Assembly (NCBI GenBank): GCA_965178525.1
Contig: CBCXVS010000381.1
Coordinates: 1-6,019, forward strand
Direction: 5' to 3'
DNA: 6,019 nucleotides
Origin: CBCXVS01 sp965178525
GTDB lineage: Bacteria > Tectomicrobia > Entotheonellia > Entotheonellales > Entotheonellaceae
Every line of letters starts with the position of its first letter. The first letter of the stretch is position 1. Position numbers and translations under genes: made by a program. Shown here one piece after another: positions 1 through 6,018 of this stretch. Under the pieces are notes generated by a model. It made no database searches, was not told the DNA's origin, and worked only from the letters and a program-made list of their open reading frames with translations.

Positions 1-36
1 CTGGGCTACCATGTGACAGTGGAGCGAGTGGCGTAG
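1..36 (+). CDS. Possible C-terminal end of a gene entering from the left (partial)
   Basis: Frame 1 reads LGYHVTVERVA and then a TAG stop at 34-36. It looks like a plausible protein tail, and it would converge on the minus-strand gene that ends at 90. Eleven codons are too few to assign a family. A 7-bp inverted repeat (gggctac 3-9 / gtagccc 33-39, 23-nt loop) surrounds the segment but has no T-run, so it is not a convincing terminator. The call could be chance reading of non-coding DNA. The rest of the stretch up to position 89 shows nothing recognisable. Confidence 0.2.
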   Translation: MGYHVTVERVA

Positions 37-89
37 CCCTAGAAGGACCTTGTCCCATCGCGGTGTTAGACAGGCTGGCTCTACCCGTT

Positions 90-644
90 TTAAGACAGAT
101 TTGAGCCTGAACGGGAGTGGTGCGCCTGTTCGGAGTCAGTTATTTCGTGGGATCTCGCCCAGCTTTCGTCGCAATAAGCTGCTGTCTTGAAGAATCGAAA
201 GAATTTTTCATTATCGTACAGAGCGGATGATTCATTGCGATGCAATCCCAATTTCAATTCACACAGGAATAACGCTATTCCCTCTACTACTACTGTCAAC
301 CGAATAGAGTCATCCCTAGAGATGATCTTTATCCATCCGCCAAGATATCGTACCGATGGAAATTTCAGTTCAGAGATGGAACGGTAAAGGATGCGGGTCT
401 CTCCCTTAGCATTCCGATATACTAAAGCGTCATCCTCCGTAGAGACTCTTACCTTCGTAAACCTATTAAGTATCCCCCACAGCAGGATGCCCTCTCCGAT
501 GAGGACAAATCCAATAGTCAAGCCGATTGCGAGATGCCCAAGGTAGCTCAGGCCGGCAATAAGCAGGCTTCCAGTCACCAGGAAGAACCACAGGAACCCT
601 GTACGCATCCAACCAATGTGCTTGCGATATTTGTAGTCACCCAT
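90..644 (-). CDS. Small two-helix membrane protein with possible bacterial PH-like domain
   Basis: The product is 184 residues from the ATG at 644. Two hydrophobic segments lie near residues 13-35 (GFLWFFLVTGSLLIAGLSYLG) and 38-59 (LAIGLTIGFVLIGEGILLWG). They are followed by a soluble, strand-rich part (about 60-130: KVRVSTEDDALVYRN, then ILYRSISELKFPS and GGWIKIISRDD) and a polar tail. Two N-terminal helices followed by such a beta-rich region resemble bacterial membrane-anchored PH-like proteins. This is a fold impression and the function is unknown. I chose the ATG because a GAGGG Shine-Dalgarno (plus-strand 652-656) sits 7 nt upstream. A GTG at 681-683 would add 13 residues, would overlap the antitoxin gene and is also possible, since AGGAGG lies just before it. 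The ATG start lies 16 nt after the antitoxin stop, so the two genes are probably co-transcribed. The gene is more AT-rich than the exporter operon, which suggests accessory DNA. Confidence 0.75.
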   Translation of the reverse strand: MGDYKYRKHIGWMRTGFLWFFLVTGSLLIAGLSYLGHLAIGLTIGFVLIGEGILLWGILNRFTKVRVSTEDDALVYRNAKGETRILYRSISELKFPSVRYLGGWIKIISRDDSIRLTVVVEGIALFLCELKLGLHRNESSALYDNEKFFRFFKTAAYCDESWARSHEITDSEQAHHSRSGSNLS

Positions 645-660
645 CGATCTGCCCTCGGCT

Positions 661-882
661 CTATAGACTTCGATGCCAATCACGGACCTCCTCCCAGGGG
701 ACGACCTCTTCAGGGGAAGCGGTATGGGCCGCCAATCGCCGTTCCAGCTCCTGCTTCTGGGCTTCAGTCAGTTCGGGTTGATCGGGCTCAGCAGCAATCC
801 TGTCCCAGATCGCCTCCACAAGCCGAATCCGCTCATCAACACTTAGTGAGACAATTTCAGTCAAGGTGGCAGACAGATCCAT
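661..882 (-). CDS. Addiction-module antitoxin, PF09720/TIGR02574 type, apparently without its toxin
   Basis: The product is 73 residues, the usual size of this family. Residues 14-30 (SVDERIRLVEAIWDRIA) match the family's characteristic 'L-x-x-E-R-x-x-L-V-E-x-I-W-D-S-I' helix. Residues 38-52 (LTEAQKQELERRLAA) and the PWEEV motif near 62-66 match its second half and its usual C-terminal end. Members are labile antitoxins that normally neutralise a RelE/ParE-type ribonuclease or gyrase toxin encoded immediately downstream. I started at the ATG at 882, where family similarity begins. The frame stays open upstream to 1065, but that extension (about 61 residues, rich in Arg and Pro) resembles nothing in the family. 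The next gene downstream is a membrane protein and not a toxin, so this looks like an orphan or decayed module. The family call is from recognition of sequence, and loss of the toxin is inferred from context. Confidence 0.82.
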   Translation of the reverse strand: MDLSATLTEIVSLSVDERIRLVEAIWDRIAAEPDQPELTEAQKQELERRLAAHTASPEEVVPWEEVRDWHRSL

Positions 883-942
883 GCTCCATCCATGGGCAAT
901 TGTGAATCGAACAAGAGCTTTGGGCGCTCTCGCTGCAGGAAG

Positions 943-951
943 ATGATACCA
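943..951 (-). promoter_or_regulatory. Weak candidate extended -10 for the antitoxin/membrane gene pair
   Basis: On the minus strand the bases read TGGTATCAT, an extended -10 (TGN plus TATCAT), about 60 nt upstream of the antitoxin ATG. No recognisable -35 lies 16-18 nt further upstream. The position suits a promoter for the minus-strand pair, but a match of this length can occur by chance. Confidence 0.2.
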
Positions 952-1088
952 CTTCCTATCGGTCCGTGATACCGGCACGCTCCGCCGCGGTCCATAGCCC
1001 GTCCATGGCGCCATCCGTGGGCGAGGTCTCATGATGGGAGTCTCCCTCTTTTTGACCCATGGCACACGCGCTGCGTCCGAATCGCTCT

Positions 1089-1107
1089 ATAATCGTCAGG
1101 CGATTAT
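1089..1107. promoter_or_regulatory. Perfect 7-bp inverted repeat, candidate operator
   Basis: ATAATCG (1089-1095) and CGATTAT (1101-1107) are exact inverted copies separated by TCAGG. The 19-bp dyad ends one base before the candidate extended -10 of the exporter operon, where a bound regulator would block RNA polymerase. Its left arm also contains most of a TATAAT (1088-1093), which may itself be a -10 box. The repeat is directly visible. A role as a repressor or activator site is inferred. Confidence 0.4.
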
Positions 1108-1116
1108 TGCTATACT
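1108..1116 (+). promoter_or_regulatory. Candidate extended -10 promoter of the exporter-rhodanese operon
   Basis: TGCTATACT is an extended -10 (TGN plus TATACT). Transcription from about 1123 would give a leader of roughly 35 nt before the ATG at 1158. That leader contains a GGAG ribosome-binding site at 1147-1150, 7 nt before the start. A TATAAT at 1088-1093 is an alternative -10. Neither box has a good -35 at normal spacing; the TTGACC at 1052-1057 is about 30 nt from the TATAAT. Confidence 0.4.
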
Positions 1117-1157
1117 GCGAGGGAAACCATCTGTCAACTCATCTATGGAGACCTTGC

Positions 1158-4100
1158 ATGCATTTCGAGACCCGGCTGTGGCCATTCACGCAGGGGGTGC
1201 GCCTGCGCATGTTGTATGCCGTGCTGATCGGACTGGTAGCCACCTGTTTCGGCATCGCACGCTTGGCGTTGCTGGGCTGGCTCATCGGCCGCATTTTCGC
1301 TGGCGATGGGTTGCCAGAACTGGCGGGACCGTTGGTTGCGGTCGCGCTCGTGATTGTGCTGCGCGGCGTCTTGGAGCATTGGCGAGCCATCGTCGCACAC
1401 GAGACGGCCGCGAAGGTGCAATTGCACCTTCGCCGTCTGTTGTTCGACAAGGTTGCCGCCCTCGGACCGAGTTATGTCGGGCAGCAGCGGTCGGGTGACG
1501 TGACCCTGTCGTTGGTCGATGGCGTGGAACAGCTCGAGGTCTATTTCGGGCAGTATTTGCCGCAGTTGTCGGTCTCGCTGCTGACGCCCTTGTTAATTTT
1601 TGCCTGCGTCGCCTGGCTGGATTTCCCCGTCGCCGCCGTGATGTTGGGCTTTGCCTTGATCGCGTTGTTTGCGCCCGTGTTGTGGCATCGGCTCGACTCC
1701 CGCAAGTCCAACGAACGCCGGCACGCCTATGGCGCTTTCGCCGCCGAACTCCTCGATTCCATTCAAGGCTTGGCGACCTTGAAGGCGTTTGGGCAGAGTA
1801 AACCGAGAGCCGATACCTTAGCCGTCCGCGCCCGCGAGTTATTCCGCTCGACCATGTGGATTCTGGCGACCAATTCCTTGGGTCGCGGCATTACCGATAG
1901 CGCCATTGCGGTGGGTGCCGCCACCGCCCTCGGGGTCGGGGCGTACCGGGTGGCCAGTGGGGACATGACGCTCGAGGTGTTGCTGGTGATCTTGATGCTC
2001 GGCGTGGAAGTGTTTCGGCCGATGCGGGAATTGCGGACCGTGTTGCATCAGGGCATGGCCGGCCTGTCGGCGGCCAAAGGTATCTACGGCATCCTGGAGG
2101 CCGAACCCATGGTGCGCGATACGCCAGCGGTCGAGGCGGACGCGGTCCTGACGCCGGAGATTGCGTTTGACCACGTCACGTTCCACTATCCGGGCAGCCG
2201 GCGCATGACGCATCAGGGTTTGAGTTTCACGGTCGGTGCCGGTGAGCGCATTGGCATCGTTGGGCCGAGCGGGTGCGGTAAATCTTCGATCGTGCGGTTG
2301 CTGCTGCGGTTTTATGACCCGGACGAGGGCGACATCCGCATCGGCGGCCACTCGGTGCGGGATCTGAGCTTCGCCCAGATTCGGCGTCAAATTGCCGTGG
2401 TGTCTCAGGATACGTATTTGTTTCATGGGACGGTTGAGGACAATATTCGCATGGGGCGCCCGGACGCCTCCCACGAGGAGATGGTTGCCGCCGCCAGCGT
2501 GGCCAATATCCATGCCTTTATCGAATCCCTGCCCGATGGCTACCAGACGTTGATTGGCGAAAAGGGGATCAAGCTCAGCGGCGGCCAGCGCCAACGCGTG
2601 GCGATCGCGCGCGCCCTGTTGCGGGATACGCCGATCCTGGTGCTCGATGAAGCGCTCTCCGCGGTCGACGCGGAGAACGAAGCCGTCATTCAAGAGGCCC
2701 TGGATCGCTTGATGGCGCAGCGCACGGTGCTCATTTTGGCGCACCGATTGTCCAGCGTGATCCATTGTGATCGTATCCTGGCGCTGGATGAAGGCCGCAT
2801 TATGGAAAGTGGTGAGCACCACGCCTTGATGGCTGCCGATGGCATGTACCATCGGCTGATGGCAGAGCAGGCGCGCGACACCTCAGGTTTTGAGAGCCAT
2901 GGCCCGGTTGAGACCGCAAGCCGTCAGCTGACCGAGGACGTCGCCGTGGCCGAGATATCCGAAAGCCCCTTGGATCGTCCGACGGAAGGCATTTTGAAAG
3001 CGGAGGGCATGAACTGGCCTGAAGTCGTGCGGGAATTGCTGAAGCTCATCGTGCCGTGGAAGGGCAAGCTGACGCTCGCGTTTGTGTTTGGCGTGCTGCG
3101 CGTGGTGGGGTTTATCGGAGTGGGCGTGTTGAGCGCCTTGGTGATTTTGGCGCTGAAAACCGAGCAACCGTTTGCTGGATACTTGTGGGGATTGGCGGTG
3201 GTGGCGCCGCTGGCCGGCGTACTGCATTGGTTGGAGAGCTGGATGGCGCACGATATGGCCTTTCGGCTGTTGGCCGAGATGCGCATCGAATTTTTCAGGA
3301 AGTTGGACCAGTTGGCGCCGGCATATCTGGTGCGGCGGCGCACCGGTGATCTGATGGGGGTGGCGACGCAGGACATCGAGTTGGTCGAGTATTTTTTCGC
3401 GCATACCATCGCGCCCGCGTGCGTCGCGGTTCTGGCCCCGACGGTGGTCTTGCTGGTGCTGGCCTATCACAGCCCCTGGCTGGCGCTGACCTTGGCGCCC
3501 TTTTTGGCTATTGTCGGGCTGAGCCCGCTGGCCATGCGACACCGTGTGGATGAACTCGGTTCCAAAGCTCGCGAAGCGGCTGGTGAGTTGAGCGCCCATG
3601 CGGTGGATTCGATCCAAGGTTTGCATGAAATCATCGCCTTTCAGCGCGAGCAGATGCGTGGCGCGGCGTTCCAGGCGCTCGGCCAACAGCATATTCGTTT
3701 GCGCCTGCCATTCTTTCATCAACTGACGCTGCAACAATCTCTGCTCGACGTGATGACGGGATTGGGTGGGTTGGCGGTGGTCGCCGTGGGCGGCTTCTTG
3801 ACCACACAGGGCCACATCGAGTCCGGCGTTTTACCCTTGCTCACCATTTTGTCGTTGTCCGCGTTTCTGCCGGTGTCCGAAATCGCACAAATTGGCCGTC
3901 AATTGGCCGATACCCTAGGATCGACCCGTCGGGTCTATGCGATCCGGGCTGAAGAGGTGGTGGTCGAAGATGGCCCCGGCGTACCGAGCGACCCGCGCTC
4001 GCATGAGGCCTCATTGGAAATGCAGGCGGTGAGTTTTGCCTACCCTGGCGTCCGCCGCTTGGCCTTGTCCCAGGTCGACTTGGTCATTCCGTCCGGGCAC

Positions 4101-4754
4101 ACGGCGGCGCTCGTGGGCGCTTCCGGCGCTGGCAAGACCACGACGGCGCAATTGCTCATGCGCTTTTGGGACCCGGCATCCGGACGCGTGCTGCTCAACG
4201 GTCACGACCTGCGCGATTATCAACTTGACGATTTGCGTTCGCGCATCGCCTTGGTGGCGCAAGACACGTATCTATTCAACGATACCTTGCGCCAAAATAT
4301 TCTGATCGCCAATCCGCACGCCCGTGAGGCCGACGTCCTCAAGGCCGTGCATTACGCCTCGCTGGATGACTTGGTGGCGACGCTGCCCGAGGGGCTTGAC
4401 AGCCGCGTCGGTGAACGCGGCATGAGTTTGTCGGGCGGCCAACGGCAGCGCGTGGCCATTGCCCGCGCGTTTCTGAAAGACGCGCCGATTCTGATCTTGG
4501 ATGAAGCGACGTCGCACCTGGATGCGATCAATGAGCGGGCCGTCCGTGACGCCCTCGACCATCTCAAGGCCGATCGCACCACGATCGTCATTGCGCACCG
4601 CTTGTCAACGATTCGCGACGCCGACTTGATTGTGGTGTTGGACCAAGGGCGGGTTGCGGAAACCGGGACGCACGACAGTTTGCTGGCCAAAGGCGGCTTA
4701 TACGCGCAACTCATACAGCGGCAACTTTCCGCCGCCCATGACCGTGCCGCGTGA
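1158..4754 (+). CDS. Fused ABC exporter (TMD-NBD-TMD-NBD), CydDC-like
   Basis: The protein has 1198 residues and holds two complete ABC half-exporters in one chain. Half 1 has a membrane domain at about 15-310. Its NBD (335-570) has Walker A GPSGCGKS (369-376), Q-loop Q417, signature LSGGQ (473-477), Walker B ILVLDE ending D497-E498, and H-loop H529. A polar linker runs from about 575 to 617. Half 2 has a membrane domain at about 625-920. Its NBD (953-1185) has GASGAGKT (987-994), Q1035, LSGGQ (1091-1095), D1115-E1116 and H1147. Both ATP sites therefore look competent. The stretch SLVDGVEQLEVYFGQYLPQ in half 1 strongly resembles CydD, whose complex with CydC exports cysteine/glutathione to the periplasm for cytochrome bd and c maturation. 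Fused CydDC chains of similar length occur in some bacteria. No cytochrome bd genes are nearby, so another thiol, persulfide or drug substrate remains possible. I chose the ATG at 1158 for its GGAG site with 7-nt spacing; the frame is open from 1059, but the extra residues look non-coding. Confidence 0.9.
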   Translation: MHFETRLWPFTQGVRLRMLYAVLIGLVATCFGIARLALLGWLIGRIFAGDGLPELAGPLVAVALVIVLRGVLEHWRAIVAHETAAKVQLHLRRLLFDKVAALGPSYVGQQRSGDVTLSLVDGVEQLEVYFGQYLPQLSVSLLTPLLIFACVAWLDFPVAAVMLGFALIALFAPVLWHRLDSRKSNERRHAYGAFAAELLDSIQGLATLKAFGQSKPRADTLAVRARELFRSTMWILATNSLGRGITDSAIAVGAATALGVGAYRVASGDMTLEVLLVILMLGVEVFRPMRELRTVLHQGMAGLSAAKGIYGILEAEPMVRDTPAVEADAVLTPEIAFDHVTFHYPGSRRMTHQGLSFTVGAGERIGIVGPSGCGKSSIVRLLLRFYDPDEGDIRIGGHSVRDLSFAQIRRQIAVVSQDTYLFHGTVEDNIRMGRPDASHEEMVAAASVANIHAFIESLPDGYQTLIGEKGIKLSGGQRQRVAIARALLRDTPILVLDEALSAVDAENEAVIQEALDRLMAQRTVLILAHRLSSVIHCDRILALDEGRIMESGEHHALMAADGMYHRLMAEQARDTSGFESHGPVETASRQLTEDVAVAEISESPLDRPTEGILKAEGMNWPEVVRELLKLIVPWKGKLTLAFVFGVLRVVGFIGVGVLSALVILALKTEQPFAGYLWGLAVVAPLAGVLHWLESWMAHDMAFRLLAEMRIEFFRKLDQLAPAYLVRRRTGDLMGVATQDIELVEYFFAHTIAPACVAVLAPTVVLLVLAYHSPWLALTLAPFLAIVGLSPLAMRHRVDELGSKAREAAGELSAHAVDSIQGLHEIIAFQREQMRGAAFQALGQQHIRLRLPFFHQLTLQQSLLDVMTGLGGLAVVAVGGFLTTQGHIESGVLPLLTILSLSAFLPVSEIAQIGRQLADTLGSTRRVYAIRAEEVVVEDGPGVPSDPRSHEASLEMQAVSFAYPGVRRLALSQVDLVIPSGHTAALVGASGAGKTTTAQLLMRFWDPASGRVLLNGHDLRDYQLDDLRSRIALVAQDTYLFNDTLRQNILIANPHAREADVLKAVHYASLDDLVATLPEGLDSRVGERGMSLSGGQRQRVAIARAFLKDAPILILDEATSHLDAINERAVRDALDHLKADRTTIVIAHRLSTIRDADLIVVLDQGRVAETGTHDSLLAKGGLYAQLIQRQLSAAHDRAA

Positions 4755-4766
4755 GCGCGGTCCGTG

Positions 4767-4780
4767 CGATGCTCGCATCG
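4767..4780 (+). other. Small hairpin in the gap between exporter and rhodanese
   Basis: CGATG (4767-4771) pairs with CATCG (4776-4780) around a CTCG loop, 12 nt after the exporter stop. The sequence that follows (ACTTCTTATGG) has no real T-run. It is therefore unlikely to be a strong terminator, but it could protect or trim the transcript between the two genes. The 61-nt gap is otherwise only the rhodanese leader. Confidence 0.3.
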
Positions 4781-4802
4781 ACTTCTTATGGTCTGAATAT
4801 TC

Positions 4803-4808
4803 CGGAGG
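4803..4808 (+). promoter_or_regulatory. Ribosome-binding site that decides the rhodanese start
   Basis: CGGAGGCG contains a strong GGAGG Shine-Dalgarno, 7-8 nt before the ATG at 4816. The rhodanese frame is open upstream into the end of the exporter gene, so this site is what selects the start. Confidence 0.75.
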
Positions 4809-4815
4809 CGACGTT

Positions 4816-5661
4816 ATGACCCCATCAGGTTATGCCCGGCCCGATCTCTTGGTGGAGACCGACTGGCTGGTGGAGCGCTTGGACGACCCGCAGCTCCGCA
4901 TTGTCGATTGCGATCCGATAGACAGCTATCGCCGCGCTCACATTCCGAATGCCATTGGCATTCCGGTACACCACTATATCAAGCAGTCGGCGTACGCCAC
5001 CGATCCCAGAGCCCATCCTTTGGTTGCGCCCCCTGACACGATGAAGGAGGTCATGGAGGGCATGGGCATTGGCGACGATCATCTCGTTGTGGCCTACGAC
5101 AGCAACGGCTGCCTGTGGTCCACGCGCCTGTGGTGGGTGCTGAATTACTATGGCCATACCCAGGTCAAGGTGCTCAACGGTGGCTGGAAAAAGTGGTTCG
5201 ACGAGGGGCGGCCAGTGCGTATTGACCGTCCGGCGTTGCCGGCTGCCACTTTTACCCCGCGTGCCAATCCCGACCTGCTCTGCACGCTGGATTACGGCCA
5301 GGCCAACATTGGCCATGCGGATGTGGTGTTCCTGGATGTGCGGTCCGATGGTGAGTGGACCGGCGCTAACGACCGCGGCAACAAGCGGGCAGGCCGGATT
5401 CCAGGGGCCGTGCATTTGGAATGGCTCAATTTTATCACCCCTGACAACTATCAAACGATCAAACCGGCCCATGAGTTGCGGGCGATGCTGGAGGCCGTTG
5501 GCGCGACGCCTGACAAAGAAATTGTGACGTATTGACAAGGCGGTATCCGTGCGGCGCACGGCGTGTTTGTCTTACAACTTTTGGGCTACGATCGAACGCG
5601 GAATTACGACGGTTCCATGGGGGAGTGGGCCAACCGTGATGACACCGCTCTGGTTGTCTAG
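4816..5661 (+). CDS. Tandem-domain rhodanese sulfurtransferase with UGA (probable selenocysteine) at the catalytic position
   Basis: Read through the TGA at 5533-5535, the product has 281 residues, the length of E. coli SseA. The N-terminal rhodanese domain (about 10-130) is the non-catalytic one. It has DSYRRAHIPNAIGIP (36-50) and VLNGGWKKW (119-127), with D95 near the place of the active cysteine. The catalytic domain (about 150-281) has VFLDVRSDGEW (171-181), GRIPGAVHLEW (193-203) and then VTY-U240-QGGIRAAH, where families have cysteine as the first residue of the active-site loop. The conserved LLGYDRTRNYDGSMGEW (255-271) follows before a TAG. Such enzymes move sulfane sulfur from thiosulfate or mercaptopyruvate through an enzyme persulfide; the loop CQGG-type sequence does not settle the donor. 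A stem-loop matching bacterial SECIS rules begins inside the UGA. Stopping at the UGA leaves 239 residues with no active site. Alternatives are a single nonsense mutation of Cys (TGT/TGC to TGA) or a sequencing error. The intact frame and hairpin favour selenocysteine. The gene lies 61 nt after the exporter and is probably co-transcribed with it. Confidence 0.85.
5534..5571 (+). promoter_or_regulatory. Candidate bacterial SECIS element (selenocysteine insertion hairpin)
   Basis: The upper stem is CCGTGC (5547-5552) paired with GCACGG (5556-5561), six perfect pairs around the loop GGC (5553-5555). The lower stem is GACAA (5534-5538, including the last two bases of the UGA) paired with TTGTC (5567-5571), five perfect pairs, with G5539-U5566 possible as well. 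Between them C5541-G5565 and G5542-U5564 may pair, leaving a small internal loop at 5543-5546/5562-5563. Seventeen nucleotides separate the UGA from the apical loop, and the loop starts with G. These features agree with the general bacterial SECIS description as I recall it (apical loop 3-14 nt, G among its first two bases, 16-37 nt from UGA). A UGA at the stem base is also the arrangement in E. coli fdhF. SelB would bind the loop to deliver Sec-tRNA. The hairpin also encodes the conserved QGGIRAAHGVFV, so coding constraint could produce part of it. Confidence 0.75.
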
Positions 5662-5767
5662 GGAGACATATGGAGGCCGTTAGCGACTCACAGCGACCTC
5701 AGATAGCTAGAGCGTGTCGCAGAATTGCTACAAGCGTAAAAGCGGGGTATTTTCTCCTTCTGCCGAT

Positions 5768-5817
5768 GTCGGGTGCATTCGATGCACCCGACCACTCGCG
5801 AATCCCTAGTGGTTTTT
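5768..5817 (+). terminator. Hairpin cluster between convergent genes, probable terminator
   Basis: A perfect 11-bp stem, GTCGGGTGCAT (5768-5778) with ATGCACCCGAC (5782-5792), closes on a TCG loop. It overlaps a second, weaker hairpin, ACCACT (5791-5796) with AGTGGT (5808-5813), which runs directly into TTTTT (5813-5817). On the plus strand the second one has the layout of an intrinsic terminator for the exporter-rhodanese unit. The first is much stronger but lacks an adjacent T-run on either strand, so it may act as a bidirectional block or as 3'-end protection. The two share two bases and cannot both form fully. The region from 5662 to 5767 shows nothing else I can support. Confidence 0.5.
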
Positions 5818-6018
5818 CTTCATGCCCTCTGCATCCGTCTGCACCGTCTTGACACGCGAATCGCGGATACACACGCCCACACCTGATGCCGTGAAGCGAG
5901 CGTCATCTTTGATCATGGCATACGGCCATATTGGATGCATCTTAATCCGAAGTTCCTCCCGTGATTCGGCGACAACTTGTTGAAATAAAAACTCAAAAGC
6001 CTGAAACGAATTGACCTT
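5806..6018 (-). CDS. C-terminal part of an unrecognised protein (gene continues past the right edge)
   Basis: On the minus strand a frame runs from the right edge for 70 codons to a TAG at 5806-5808. The visible sequence begins KVNSFQAFEFLFQQVV, includes MHPIWPYAMIKDDARF and GVGVCIRDSRVKTVQTDA, and ends in a basic GMKKNH tail. It looks like genuine protein, with an amphipathic helical part followed by alternating strand-like residues. I do not recognise the family. An internal ATG (residue 27 of the visible part) has no clear ribosome-binding site, so the true start probably lies outside the window. The gene is convergent with the rhodanese, and its last codons (KKN) form the T-run of the plus-strand terminator candidate. 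The DNA is more AT-rich than the central operon. Confidence 0.55.
   Translation of the reverse strand, partial: KVNSFQAFEFLFQQVVAESREELRIKMHPIWPYAMIKDDARFTASGVGVCIRDSRVKTVQTDAEGMKKNH

Noticed and set aside
956..1060. 34-residue minus-strand open frame (MGQKEGDSHH...) upstream of the antitoxin
   Set aside because: It has no ribosome-binding site and no recognisable similarity, and such short frames are expected by chance in GC-rich DNA.
883..1065. N-terminal extension of the antitoxin frame up to 1065
   Set aside because: The added residues are Arg/Pro-rich and unlike the family, the mature family start is at 882, and the extension would cross the likely promoter region.
1839..2852. Long minus-strand open frame (337 codons) inside the exporter gene
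   Set aside because: It is rich in His, Arg and Gln, typical of the antisense of a GC-rich gene, and lies wholly within the convincing exporter reading. The same applies to the frame at 2883-3815 and the frame at 4825-5559 opposite the rhodanese.
5533..5535. TGA as an ordinary stop giving a 239-residue rhodanese
   Set aside because: That product would lack the active-site loop and the last conserved strands. The same frame continues with conserved family sequence to a TAG at the expected full length.
5533..5535. TGA reassigned genome-wide to Trp or Gly
   Set aside because: The other genes here use TGA as a genuine terminal stop (the exporter ends in TGA at 4752-4754), and Trp or Gly at a catalytic cysteine would not make a working rhodanese.
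5670..5852. 60-residue plus-strand open frame after the rhodanese
   Set aside because: It runs through both hairpins and the T-run and overlaps the opposing partial gene. It reads like non-coding sequence, despite a GGGAG a few bases before its ATG.
5712..5857. GCGTGTC (5712-5718) and GACACGC (5851-5857) as ends of a small mobile element
   Set aside because: Only 7 bases match, there are no flanking direct repeats, and the right copy lies inside the opposing coding frame.
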